From: Lantana camara
Taxonomy: Eukaryota; Streptophyta; Magnoliopsida; Lamiales; Verbenaceae
DNA length: 64,000 bases
Assembly: GCA_037501455.1 (NCBI GenBank)
Contig: CM074865.1
Coordinates: 15,198,501-15,262,500, forward strand
Direction of reading: 5' to 3'
The position numbers and the translations under genes are program-made. Under the pieces are notes generated by a model. It did not search any database, had not been told where the DNA came from, and worked only from the letters and a program-made list of their open reading frames with translations. Shown here one piece after another: positions 1-10,192 of the stretch (the stretch's first letter is position 1; every line of letters starts with the position of its first letter).

Positions 1-78
1 GAGCTGGAACGGCCTCGGGGAATAGAAAGCACACACTTTGGTTCTAAAATTTGTGCTTCGTTCACGTCACCAACCAAT
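1..78 (-). pseudogene. SCPL-1: exon with ILEPKC motif, cut by window edge
   Basis: On the minus strand this reads EAQILEPKC followed by a short tail. ILEPxC is a conserved stretch in the middle of plant serine carboxypeptidase-like proteins (peptidase family S10, which includes both peptidases and acyltransferases, normally secreted or vacuolar). It lies where the next exon of the minus-strand SCPL-1 gene is expected, downstream of the exon at 536-641. The 5' splice boundary is unclear because a stop lies shortly upstream in frame. The 3' end is outside the window. A damaged relative of the same exon sits at 24650-24694. Confidence 0.5.
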
Positions 79-535
79 TAATATGCGCAATTGAAGTCCA
101 ATTAGGTACACTAATGCTACATTAATTAGAAAATATAAAATAAAAGAAAAGAAGAGAAAAATGGGATTGATTTCTTGCCTTATTGTAAGTTTGAACATCC
201 TGATAACAAAGTAAATTGGAGGGATCCACATTCATGTATTTTCCCCTACAATTTCGCTTCAAAGACTGTATACCAAAAGGGGACATTAATTATAAAGTTG
301 AAATATAATTAATTATTGGGATAATTATCGGGGAAAATTCTATTCTGAGCTTAACTCGGTCAAACCGGTGTAACGAGGAGGCAAGTATTTTATATTTGTT
401 GTGTGGTTGGTAAAATATAGTTAATTAAATAGCAAGTGTAATACATTTGCTCTTTTAATTGGTTGGGTTCTATTGAACCGGATTGGGTAGAAATTTTCAA
501 TTATTTGTTATGAAATGAATTTGATTAACCAAAAC

Positions 536-641
536 CTTGTAGAGTTCATGAGAAATGAGTCCCATTCCATGAGCATATGGTATCTTATATATAGTTACCC
601 TCACCATCTGGAAATGTCATTGCATTGCCAAGCAAGTAGCC
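536..641 (-). pseudogene. SCPL-1: exon with GYLLGN and IPYAHGMGLISHELY, frameshifted
   Basis: A TTTGCAG acceptor precedes 641. The minus strand then reads GYLLGNAMTFPDGEGNY and, in another frame, IPYAHGMGLISHELYK, ending before a GT at 535. These are the family motifs GYxLGNPxTD and IPFAHGMGLISDELY. The two halves are out of frame by one base at a TATATATA stretch, and a TAA follows in the first frame, so this exon cannot be translated through. The exon expected between this one and the one at 15847-15949 was not found. SCPL-1 is therefore called a pseudogene. Confidence 0.65.
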
Positions 642-1087
642 CTGCAAACAAAGTATTCAAAATCAAAGATTGCCACAACTTTATAATCAAGAGTGATCTA
701 TTTTGTTAATTAAAGAACATGATAAATTATTTTCTATCAAAATTCTGATGCGTACCACAAGAGTCGTCTCACTGCTGTCCCCCTGAATAATATACTTTTC
801 AATAGTTACAATGTGTTCATTTTAAGAAGATTGAACCGTCTCCATTATTTGATTCGAATTATTTTAGAATTTCCAGTAGCACCAATATATGTCAGTTTAA
901 GCAGCAACAATCGCGTCGATGATCCCATATTGATTAGTTTAATTTGATAATTATCGTTAGAACATAATTTTTTTTATGAAAAACCTCTTAAATATTAGAG
1001 TGAGTTGTTTATAATTTACTGTTAATTACATATAGATCTCAACGGAATATAGAGAACTACAATTTGCATGTAGCACTTAGTCAAATG

Positions 1088-1245
1088 ATTAAGATAATTA
1101 TATTTATACCCCCTCGTGAATTTAATGATTACATTTACTCCCCCTCTTGAATTTAAAAATATCCCAAGAAATTGGCTTCTTTTGCGTGTATAATGTAACT
1201 ATTAAATTCACGAGGGGATGTAAATGTAATTATTTGATTAAGTTG
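1088..1245. repeat. small inverted repeat (MITE-like) in SCPL-1 intron
   Basis: Two arms of about 40 bp (1088-1129 and 1199-1245) are reverse complements with few mismatches, around the core CCCCTCGTGAATTTAAT / ATTAAATTCACGAGGGG. The element sits in intron-like AT-rich DNA and has no ORF. Nothing else was recognised in 79-535 or 642-1508 apart from intron sequence. No clean target duplication could be assigned. Confidence 0.45.
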
Positions 1246-1879
1246 TACTAAATTGTATAAGTTTCAATATTCCTTTGGGATGTAAATACACTTATACACC
1301 TAATCAAAGGAGGTTTAGTATAATTTATCCAAAGTAATTAATGAAAATTTATGTGCGATAGGTTGCAAACCTCAAGGTTAATCATCGGCTCGATTCCCTC
1401 ATCATTTCCTGCATTTCAACAAGAAAACTTAGTGTCACTCTTATTTAATTTTCGCCTGCTCTTATTTTATACTTCGGTATCTAATAAGAACAATAACAGT
1501 GTCCATATTGATGGTGCAAGAATCTGAGTTCCTAAAATACAACAACACTTTCAATATTTGTTTAAAAAGGGAAAGACCATCACAGGCATGAAAGCCTCAG
1601 GAACTGGGTTTCCTTTTGAGCGTGGGTTCTTCCAACTAGGATAACACCAAGTGTGCAGAATGCCGTTAAGATTCAGCTATGGTGAAAAGTTGACAGAGCT
1701 TGGGAAGACGGATAAAATGGGGGAAAGTGATGCCCAGTTCTTGGAGTGTGGTGTATATGAAAGATGACTTGGAAGAGAATGCAGGTGTTCTCCCTTATTT
1801 ATATGTTAGGGGTAAGGTTAGTTTGGGTAATTTGACAGTGTGGTCCCAAATCTGTGTTGCCCCTATGACGGCATGAAAG

Positions 1880-2578
1880 TAGGGGTGGGCGCGGGACGGG
1901 TAGTTCGGGATTCGGGTAGTTCGGGTTCGGGACGGGAAATTTGCAGCCCGATCCCGTCCCGGGAAAGTCGGGTACCCGACATATCGGGGAATTCGGGATT
2001 CGGGACGGGATCGGGATCGGGATCGGGTTCGAGGAGCCCGCACGTTTTTGCATTTTTTTAATCAATTAATTTTTAGGTTGGGCTTGGGTTGACTTTAGAG
2101 TTTGTAATGGGCCATTGGACCAAATAAGAAGGCTGCTGCCTGCTGTGGCCCGTGGGGAACTTTGGAGTTTGGACATATTTTTTATTTATAATAATAAAGG
2201 CCATTAGCCCATATTTTCTTATATATATGTGTTATATATATATATCATAATATTATATATATGTGTTATATTATATATATATATATATATCATATGTGTC
2301 GTATTATATTATATATATGTGTTAGTGTTATATATATATATCATAATATTATATATATACATATATATATATATATATTTTTTTTATTATCGGGTAGTTC
2401 GGGTACCCGATCGGGATTTCGGGTACCAAAATATTACCCGATCCCGAACCCGAATTTTTAATCGGGATTCAGGATCCCGTCCCGAACCGAAAATATCCCG
2501 AACTACCCGTCCCGATTGGGAAATACCCGATCGGGTCGGGTCGGGGCCCGAATTACCCGACCCGAATGCCCACCCCTA
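1880..2578. mobile_element. hAT-type non-autonomous element (hAT-1) in LTR of X
   Basis: The termini are TAGGGGTGGGC and GCCCACCCCTA, flanked by a perfect 8-bp target duplication CATGAAAG (1872-1879 and 2579-2586), as expected for the hAT superfamily. The subterminal regions are dense in CGGGT/CCCGA motifs in inverted orientation. The middle holds about 200 bp of AT dinucleotide repeat. No transposase is encoded. The ORFs found here are by-products of the low-complexity sequence. Confidence 0.85.
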
Positions 2579-2810
2579 CATGAAAGTGATGGCTCTGAAA
2601 AGTGGGCGGTGTGACAGGTACGAGGTGCATGCTGCCACTGTGTCAGAGGTTGTTGGCGAGGGCTGCGCATTGGAAGGCTCAAGATCGGTCCTGCAGGCGT
2701 ACGGATGCCTTATAAGGGGGTAGATCATACCCGAGCGCGAGTGAAGCTCGAAGGGGCGCACGAGAGGGCCTCCCCTGGCAGATGACCCACGAGCGTCTAC
2801 TATACGAGCA

Positions 2811-3752
2811 TTAGAAAGTAGGCGCCCTCGTGGGGGTCATCAGGACCTCGTTGATGAGCGGGGAGGCACCTGTCAAGGTCCCGTAGTTCCGGTCCTCAGG
2901 GTCATATTCTTCGTAGTCCGCTTCTCTCCGGTGATGGGAGATTTGGCTGCGTGGGTGGCGAGCGTCTTTGGCCCTGGACCTCTCACCCCCGCCTTGGGGG
3001 GCTTGAGTCCGTGCTCGAGAGATCTGCTCCACTATATTCTGGAGTCCATTGAGTTGATCCTGTACTGCAGCAAGTTGAGGGTCGCCGATATTTCTGCGGC
3101 TTGCCCTCTCGGTAGCCCTCGACTGGACCTTTTCATCTCCAGCCCTAATGTTCTGATTGACCCTTTCATTTCCAGCGGGTTGCTGCCCTTGGGGGACCCT
3201 CGGGGGGGCTTCATTTTCCGGAGCTGGTGGCGACTGGGCCCTCAGCACATTTTGGGCAGCCCTCAATGGATAAACTGAGAGCCCTCCCACAGGTGGGGCC
3301 GCTCGACCGCCTGCCATTGAAGGGAAAAAAGCGGCGGTGAAGTGTTCACATGCGTTCTGTACCGCCTGCCTCTCGCATTGCGCATAGAGCGCTTGAAGTT
3401 GTTGGGAGGTGATTTGGGCCATTTCCACCCCCTGTATTTCCCTGGGAAAAGACATGGGGAGAAGTAATGTTCCGACTTGATAGGGCTGAACTACGGGCAT
3501 CATGTTGGGTATCACTCCGGGTATCATTCCGGGTTGCATATAAGCGTACCCCGGTGGTGGCATGGCCATAGGGTATACGGCGGGATTGGCGACTGGAACA
3601 CTGGGGGTAAGCGCTGGGGGAGGAGGGACTGAACCAGATCCTCCCGCCGCATCTCCAATGGGAGGGGGAATGGCAGCTGTTGTTTCCGTATTTCCGGCCC
3701 CATTTACGGCAGTAAGTGGGGGCGCACCTCCGGCGGGGGTAACGGTATCCAC
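2811..3752 (-). CDS. N-terminal gag-like ORF of element X
   Basis: An uninterrupted 313-codon minus-strand ORF. It begins with a proline/alanine-rich segment containing several PPP runs and a YAYMQP stretch, continues with a charged QDQLNGLQNIVEQISRAR segment that may form a coiled coil, and ends ISHHRREADYEEYDPED then SPLINEVLMTPTRAPTF. The SPL-x-EVL ending matches the start of the Retrotrans_gag region in plant Gypsy gag proteins; the capsid core and zinc knuckle that should follow are missing. It lies just inside the primer-binding site, as gag should. A second, more damaged copy is at 14453-15412. Confidence 0.55.
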   Translation of the reverse strand: MDTVTPAGGAPPLTAVNGAGNTETTAAIPPPIGDAAGGSGSVPPPPALTPSVPVANPAVYPMAMPPPGYAYMQPGMIPGVIPNMMPVVQPYQVGTLLLPMSFPREIQGVEMAQITSQQLQALYAQCERQAVQNACEHFTAAFFPSMAGGRAAPPVGGLSVYPLRAAQNVLRAQSPPAPENEAPPRVPQGQQPAGNERVNQNIRAGDEKVQSRATERASRRNIGDPQLAAVQDQLNGLQNIVEQISRARTQAPQGGGERSRAKDARHPRSQISHHRREADYEEYDPEDRNYGTLTGASPLINEVLMTPTRAPTF

Positions 3753-3894
3753 GTCTCTTCATTGACGAGAGAAAGAACACCCCTGTTGTCTACAATCCCG
3801 GATCTGGTCGCAGTCACCATATTGGGAACAAAAGGTGTTATCACTCGACTAGCTCAAAGAAGAATCTATTGAAGATGAAGATGGTAGTGACGGT

Positions 3895-3912
3895 TTCCCA
3901 CAAACGGCGCCA
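3895..3912 (-). other. primer-binding site of element X
   Basis: On the minus strand this reads TGGCGCCGTTTGTGGGA, four bases inside the LTR end. TGGCGCCGTTG... is the complement of the 3' end of tRNA-Asp used by many plant Gypsy elements; the match is good for the first 10 bases and then diverges. It fixes the element as minus-strand, with its 5' LTR to the right. Confidence 0.55.
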
Positions 3913-3916
3913 AAAA

Positions 3917-4240
3917 TGATGATGCAAGAATCTGAGTTCCTAAAATGCAACAAAACTTTCAATATTTGTTTAAAAAGGGAAAGACCATCACAGGCATGAA
4001 AGCTTCAAGAACTGGGCATCACGTTCCCCCATTTTATCCGTCTTCCCAAGCTCTGTCAACTTTTCACCATAGCTGCATCTTAACGGCATTCTGCACACTT
4101 GGTGTTATCCTAGCTGGAAGAACCCACGCTCAAAAGAAAACCCAGTTCCTGAGGCTTTCATGTCTGTGATGGTTTTTCCCTTTTTAAACAAATATTGAAA
4201 GTGTTGTTGCATTTTAGGACCTCAGATTCTTGCACCATCA
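3917..4240 (-). repeat. right LTR of X converted to a fold-back (hairpin) LTR
   Basis: The first about 105 bp match the left LTR of X (from 1509). The block then switches to the reverse complement of left-LTR bases of about 1740 back to 1509 and ends CTTGCACCATCA. The switch lies in AAGAACTGGG, which occurs in both orientations in the left LTR (about 1604-1613 and about 1731-1744). The result is a self-complementary terminal block. An equivalent 312-bp copy is at 15485-15796. Confidence 0.65.
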
Positions 4241-4290
4241 CATACGTATAACAATTATTTGACTATTATAGTTGCTAATTAATCCCTCAC

Positions 4291-4393
4291 CATTTGATAT
4301 CATCTGAACAATAACAGGCACAGTCATGCCCACATACGAGTCCCCACCCACGTAAAATGGGTTCGAAATAAACTCTCGATGTTCAACCAGCCA
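4291..4393 (-). pseudogene. duplicated copy of SCPL-1 active-site-serine exon
   Basis: The minus strand has an acceptor TTTACAG, then [20 protein letters not shown] followed by [15 protein letters not shown], then donor GTGAGG. GGDSY carries the nucleophile serine of the S10 family (usual context GDSYSG; here V follows Y instead of S). It is a 103-bp copy of the exon at 15847-15949, carried by the tandem duplication. The surrounding 4246-4674 is AT-rich intron with no other gene. Confidence 0.7.
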
Positions 4394-4679
4394 CTGTAAA
4401 TTATTATACACACATGAATTGGCAATATCTATTAAGTTCATGAAACAATTATTTTATATTAATAGTTTTTCCTTGAGAAAGATATATACTGAACTGAATA
4501 TTACATACAATAACCGCGGCTCCGCTCATAAATAATTGTAGCTAGTAACTATCACACCCATGTGCAACGAAATAATAATTATTATTTAAGTATATTAAAA
4601 TTAAATTTTATATATTAATATATTTTTTATAATTATTTTAATATAATCATTAAATTATGATAATTAAATGTGATAATAT

Positions 4680-5514
4680 TGATGGGTCTGAATATGGGGT
4701 ACAGAGTCCAATCACTTTAGAATTTGTTTAAAGGTGGGGGAAACCGATGGTGATCGCCGGAAAAGATGGTAGGTTCAACCTGCTAGGACAAACACCAAAG
4801 AAACAAAGGTCAGACGGCCAAGCTGGGGGAACTGGGGGTGATTCCCAGTTTGGCTCTCCGACGCTAAAGTCAGATGATGATCTGAAAGAGAGAATATGTG
4901 AAGTGTGAAGTTGCAATAAGTGAGGTTGCTTACAGTGAAGGAGATGAATTCGTTTATTTATAGTTGAGGCTCAGGGACCCCTTTGTCATTTGCACAGTGT
5001 GGTCCTGGCCGAATGTTGCCCTAACACGTGGCGTTGCGAGAGAAACCTAGGAGGAATCTTCTGCAAAAGCTGGTGAAAGTTGGTGTTGGCAACAGTGGCA
5101 GGTGTGCGGGCATGTACGGGGTGTCAGAGAGCCATTTTAGGGGGTTGGTAACAAGGGCTTGAGAGCACGCTCATGTCAACCAAGGGCCTTGGAGGCCAGA
5201 GGATCCGCTAAGGGATGAAGGCCAAGACTCATGCAATGAGGGGGAGTGGAAACTTCCCTGAGGGAGTGTAGCGCTCGAAGAGGGCTTCCTTGACTGATTG
5301 GAGCTTTAGCCATGTAGTATGAATCGCGCTCGTTAGAGAGCGGCAATGTTGATCACGTGTACACGTAGCAGAGATGGCACGTGTCTTTGAGGAATACTGA
5401 TGCTTGAGGGGTTTGAACGCTCGTGTATAATTACCTTAATCACAAGAGGACAGGTGTCGTTATCTTGTGTTGCCACGTGTCCAAACGTGGGACGAGCGTA
5501 TTTTGACCCAATCA
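4680..5514 (-). repeat. left (3') LTR of Gypsy element Y
   Basis: 835 bp, starting TGATGGGTC on the plus strand and ending GACCCAATCA, closely matching 16236-17061. Preceded by the target duplication AATAT (4675-4679). On the minus strand a TATA-like CTATAAATAAA lies at 4953-4963, a likely LTR promoter. Part of the same LTR recurs at 13861-14455. Confidence 0.8.
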
Positions 5515-5531
5515 TTTTACCCCCCAATTCT
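5515..5531 (-). other. polypurine tract of element Y
   Basis: The minus strand reads AATTGGGGGGTAAAA directly before the LTR start TGATTGGGTC, the normal place for the plus-strand primer of an LTR retrotransposon. This confirms the LTR boundary and the minus-strand orientation of Y. Confidence 0.6.
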
Positions 5532-5854
5532 GTAGTCCTTAATAATGAGGACTGTAGAATTCTGCCAAAGTAAATCATCGAGCGCGGTGCTTGGGGAAAG
5601 CGTAGCGTGTTGGGCAATTTATCCTTCTGATTGCGCCATAAATGCGGTCCTTTCCTCTGACCGCTTGAAACGTCTATGCATTAAATGCGGTCCTTTCTTC
5701 TGACCGCTTGTAACGTCTATACATTAAATGTTGATGCGCGTGGGGCGCGTGATTCTTGGGAGGTACGTGACGGTTCAATAAAGTGAACGGTTTCCTACGC
5801 AGGAAATGAATGCAATTTCAAATTACTTGCCAGAAACATACCAACTCCCATTCC

Positions 5855-5862
5855 TATAAATA
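5855..5862 (+). promoter_or_regulatory. TATA box of the antisense ORF of Y
   Basis: TATAAATA within CCTATAAATAAGG on the plus strand, about 290 bp upstream of the ATG at 6151. The space between is an ORF-free, CT/CA-rich leader. It gives the antisense ORF a promoter separate from the LTR. Inferred from position and motif only. Confidence 0.5.
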
Positions 5863-6150
5863 AGGGATTCTGCATCCATACCGCCTTTTACGCGAACACA
5901 TCTTCAGAGCACACATTGGCGAAAAACTCTTTGCAAAACCACTTTCAGAGCACTCACAACCTTCTTCCAAGTTTTTCCAGATAACTCAAGGTAACTTTCT
6001 GGTGGAATCTTTTAACTTTGTTAACCTTAGAACAGATTAGGATTTATTTTTCAATACATCTCCCTTATTTCCCGAAATCCCTGAATTCTGCGTCTCCTTC
6101 CGATTCTTAAAACAAAAACCTCTCTACTTCTCGCAAATCCTCCTCAAACC

Positions 6151-9076
6151 ATGTCTGGATATCATATTGAAGAATTCGCCCGGGAAGTTGAGGATATGGC
6201 AAGCCAAAATTCATCTCCAAGGGATGAAGAATTGCACGCTGCCGTTTCCGCCATGGAGGAGAGGAACCCAGGTGGGTTTGAGCATATTTTTGAAGAGATG
6301 AACATGGTGATGGAAGCGGAGAGGTAAGGGGTGACTCTTCCGATTACAGAGAGCGCGACCCATCCCCACCGCTACACCGTGATCGTGGCCGTCGTAGCCC
6401 CGGCCCATGAATTCAAGGGAGAAACGGGGCCCTCAGAAAGGACCCATGCTAAGGGCAAAAGGAAGAAATCACGGAGGCCCAAAAAGGCTAAGAAAACCAA
6501 AGGGTCCAACGAGGGTGAAGGTTCAGGCATGCAAGCGACCGAGCGTACCCCTGATGAGACTCCCAGCACAATTACTTTAGGGGAGATCAAGACTATGCTG
6601 GCACCCATATATTGGGACGAGCGCTTCACCTGGCGGATCCCTGCTGATCACGAGCGTGCTAACTACCCACCCCCCAGTGAGATGGCGGTTTACAAGGATG
6701 CGATCAGTTCTGGGGGTTTGAGGTTTCCGATCCCAATTCCGGTGGCCAACATTTTAAATAGTTTGAACCTTAGCCCCTCACAAATCGTGCCCAACGGCCT
6801 CGCCTTGATAACGAGTTTCGTGGTCCTCATGAAGTGTACTGGATATGAGCCCTCAATGGCAAATTTCAATGCTCTGCTGCATGTTGTTAGTTCCCCACGC
6901 TCGTCGCCCGAGACGGGTTTCTTCTATTATGTCCAGGCAAAGGCTCATCTGAAATTGATCAACTCTCCTTCCTCCACTTACGGCCTAGATTGGAAGGAGA
7001 AGTTTATCTTTGTCAAAACCCCATCGGATGATGATTTTGGGGTATCACGAGAGTGGATCTCGCATGGGAAGGGCTCCTTTGTGAAGAATTGTTTAGGCCC
7101 CACTTTTCCCGATAACTGGGCTAAGGATTTAGCTGGAGCGCTGAGGGACGAGGGCCAGCTGATACAAGCCAAAGATTTGATAGATGATGCGGAACTCATA
7201 TTCCTTTACGGACTTACCAACGACCCCCATTATCTCAGCAACCCTCCCGCTCGAGATTTGGAGAGAGACGGTTAGATTTTAGGGCACTAACTTGTAGATA
7301 GGGACGCTAACTGTTTACTTGTGTTTGTAATTTGTATTTTCTGAGGTTTGTTTTAGGGTTTCTGACCCTCGTTGCTTTTTCTTGCCTCAGGAATAAACGT
7401 CATCATGGCTGGAGGAATCCAACATGCGGCCCGTTTTGCCAATGCCAACAGGCGTCAAGCCAACCAAAGAAGTCAATAGAATCCACCACCCCGAGGCGCA
7501 GGTCGCGGCAACGAGCGTGGTAGCCATCAAGCCACAAGTTCAAGCGCCAACTAGGGCCGTGACGATAACCAAGCACCCAATCCTGACACAAGGGTGATTC
7601 CAAGGGCCTCGGCCACTTCTCAAACAAGCGGGGCCATTATTCCTGTTCCGATTCCGCCGCCCAGGCCCCAGACAAACGTTAGTATCAGAGATCCCGAAGG
7701 AGCAAGTGCCTCAGCCTCTAGAAAGAGGAAAAGGATGCCGGATTCCTTCACCATATCCGGCAAAGGCAAACAGGTGGTTGAGGGCCCCAAGGGCGGCGAT
7801 GGAGACACTTCCTCCTCAGAGGAAGAACAATTGTGGGATTTCGACCGCCGAGGGGACAGGAGCTACAAGGGTTCCGCTGATGGAGGTGTCGTATTACTTA
7901 GGCACGGAACGGTCGCCCAAACCATCAGCGAGGGCTTATATGAGAGGGTCCAATTTACAGCGGACCATAAGCACTTGTACTCCGAAACTGTTGAAAAGGT
8001 GACCAGCGACATGGTGCACGCCCTGAATTCGGTAAGTCCCCATTTCTCCTTGCAATTTTATCATCTTTCAAAGATGTGGTTCTTCAAGATTTTATTGACA
8101 CTCCTGCCCTTTCGAGCCCGTGCAGCAAGTGCTCCCGAGGGCGAAAAACATTCAAATGCGTGCCACGGTTTATGCTGATCGGAAGGCAAAATACAAGAAA
8201 ATGGCGCGCTCGAATAATCCTGCTCAAATCCAAGAAGAGTTGGATACAGAGAAGGCCATGTACCTTTCTCTTAAGGAAGAGCACCAAAAGATGGAAGCTG
8301 AGATGAAGAAGCTGCAGGATGACTTTACGAACGTTGAGAACGCTCGGAGAAGTTGGCGCCAACAATACAATAATCTCAACGAGAACCATCAGAAGCTCAC
8401 GGCCGACCGTAACGATTGGAGGACGAGGGCGATTGAGGCGGAGAAAAAATACGCGGATGTCATGGGCCAACTTCCTCACCGTGTTGAGCAATCAGTCAAG
8501 GAGGCGCTCATCAAGTTTTGCCATTCAAAGGCATTCAACGTTGCAGCCTCATTGCACTGTCTAGACGAGGCTTAAAAAGCCTTCAATTTGGCAATTGAGC
8601 AAGGTATCCACAAGGGCCTAACAGATTCATCCATTCGTGAGGCGCAGGGCATGGGGCTCATGTTCAACGAGCGCTGCGTTGAGGAGGACGACGACCGCGA
8701 AGATCCTCAGTCCAATATCTCCGAGCCGGAGTACAATTTCCTGGTCACGCTCATCCAGGATGAATACATGGCGGCACATCCTCCGGAAGAAGCTTCTCAG
8801 GCTGAACAAAGTGAGGGGACCAACAATGCTAGCACCGTTCCAGCAAATCTTCCAACAAACGAGCCCGTGGCGCCAATTGGCAAAGCTCAAGATCCAGCAA
8901 ACCAGGATGCTCCCACTGGGGGTGATGAGCCTATAGTCTCCCCGGCGCCAGAAAATAACGAGCCTGCTCCTCCGCTAGCTGCCCAGAACCAGGATGAACA
9001 AGCCCCTCAAGCACAAGAGCCGGCGGCCCCCTATGCATGGTCCCGTGGCCCAAAACGTCATTGTGGTCTTGGATGA
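6151..9076 (+). pseudogene. antisense extra ORF (aORF) of Tat-like element, gypsy-type putative transposase family
   Basis: Three exons fit: 6151-7268, 7391-8031 and 8126-9076, with donors G|GTTAG and G|GTAAGT and acceptors CTCAG and TGCAG, all keeping frame. Exon 1 has a basic RKKSRRPKKAKK stretch and then a domain with SGGLRFPIPIPVANILNSLN and IVPNGLALITSFVVLMK, which matches the plant family 'transposase (putative), gypsy type'. Exon 3 is a long coiled coil (about 8190-8480) with an acidic, proline-rich tail. In-frame stops at 6325, 7478, about 7550 and 8573 break it. Its role in the retrotransposon is unknown. It lies opposite pol, between pol and the 3' LTR. Confidence 0.7.
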
Positions 9077-9363
9077 AGATGTTGCTCCCGCTGCTTGATG
9101 ATTCCCTTCCTTCATTTGCTTATGCTGAAATTCTCCTTCCTTCACCTTAGTCTTCATTTTGTGAGAATGTTAGGGGCCCACGCGCCCTTGTCTTGTAATT
9201 TTGGCGAAAGCCCCAATCAATGAAATTCTTCTTTTTCTATAATAATGTCTCTCTTTATTTTCTTGGTTGTGAAATTTTTACCTTGTGCCTGTTGTAATAA
9301 ATCTCATAATGCTAAGATTATGTGTAGCATGCTTGGTAAAATATGCCTTGTTTTAGCTAAATC

Positions 9364-9610
9364 TTGAGTAAGTATGAGGGTCTTACTAGAAGATTGCCCT
9401 CTTTCAAGACTTGTAAATTTTTTTGCTTTTACACTTAGAAATTTTTACTAAGTCTTGTGTAATTACGAGAGTCTTACTGAGAGGCTGCCCTCGTTCAAGA
9501 CTTGTGAAAATTTTGCTTTTACACTTAGAAAATTTTACCAAGTCTTTAGTAATTACGAGGGACTTACTGGGAGGCTGCCCTTGTTCAAGACTTGTGAAAA
9601 TTTTCGCACA
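9364..9610 (+). repeat. tandem repeat, about 89-bp period, between aORF and pol
   Basis: Nearly three units, each with TTACTnnnAGnnTGCCCT, TTCAAGACTTGT and CTTTTACACTTAGAAA. Units start near 9364, 9453 and 9543 and differ by scattered substitutions. Tandem repeats in this part of the internal region are common in Tat-type elements. No coding function is evident. Confidence 0.7.
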
Positions 9611-10192
9611 TATAAATCCATTAAAACCTTCAAGTAAGCGTGTGAGTTTCTTTCTCAGAGAACTTTTAGCTTGGACTTAACAAGAATTTTGTAAAAATCG
9701 GCTGCCTTTGAACGAGCGCGGAGATCACCCCCTTGAGAACGCCCTGGTGTTCAAGATTTGAGCAAATTCATTCTGAATAACGTTACCGTTGAACGAGCGC
9801 GATTGTACCCGTTGATTTTTTGGACTTGTAGGCGATCCCGTTTTCGAGCGCAAGGCGTTGTGACAAACAATCAAGGCCTACTAGGGTTTTCCTTTTGTTT
9901 TTCTTCGATTCATCATGTTGGTTGTGAGCGTTACCAGGCTATCCTTATGAGGGCGTCCCCCCACGTGGAGTAGAGCGCTGGCAAGCGTAACCCATGTGCA
10001 ATAACATCGTGCGTATTGAAATTGATTGCCAACTATGCTCGTAGAAATGAGGGACGTGGGTCTTATCCACTTGCATAATTTAAAAGTAGTAGTATAGAAA
10101 TATTCAGGAGAATGTATTGTAACTTACTTGAGATTTGAAATAGTACATAGAGCCCATTAGTGGGATTGTTACATCATCATTTTTAGAGAACT

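Larger units (their letters stand above)
1509..4240 (-). mobile_element. LTR-retrotransposon X, gag-only remnant inserted in SCPL-1 intron
   Basis: The element is flanked by CATAT at 1504-1508 and CATAC at 4241-4245; the duplicated copy of the right flank at 15797-15801 is exactly CATAT. On the minus strand the order is a right LTR-like block (3917-4240), primer-binding site (3895-3912), N-terminal gag-like ORF (2811-3752), and left LTR (1509 to about 2780, split by a hAT element). No pol is present, so it is non-autonomous or internally deleted. Oddly, both outer ends are inverted copies of TGATGGTGCAAGAATC because the right LTR folds back on itself. Confidence 0.65.

Noticed and set aside
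1795..2723. Overlapping ORFs on both strands, including a 164-codon IYI-rich ORF
   Set aside because: They lie in hAT-1: Pro/Arg/Ser-rich ORFs come from CGGGT arrays and the IY-rich ORF from AT dinucleotide repeats.
2931..3278. 115-codon plus-strand ORF opposite gag of X (also 14489-14887)
   Set aside because: Antisense shadow of the minus-strand gag frame; the gag frame has a PBS, recognisable ending and a conserved second copy.
4238..4441. 67-codon ORF starting [10 protein letters not shown]
   Set aside because: Only the middle (exon 4291-4393) is SCPL coding; the first residues come from intron before the TTTACAG acceptor and the last from intron after the GTGAGG donor.
5333..5617. 94-codon minus-strand ORF in the left LTR of Y
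   Set aside because: It lies across LTR, polypurine tract and internal region, has no retrotransposon motif, and in the right LTR it is cut to 60 codons.
8084..8491. 135-codon minus-strand ORF opposite the aORF coiled coil
   Set aside because: Shadow of the Lys/Glu-rich coiled-coil frame on the plus strand, which continues across splice sites.
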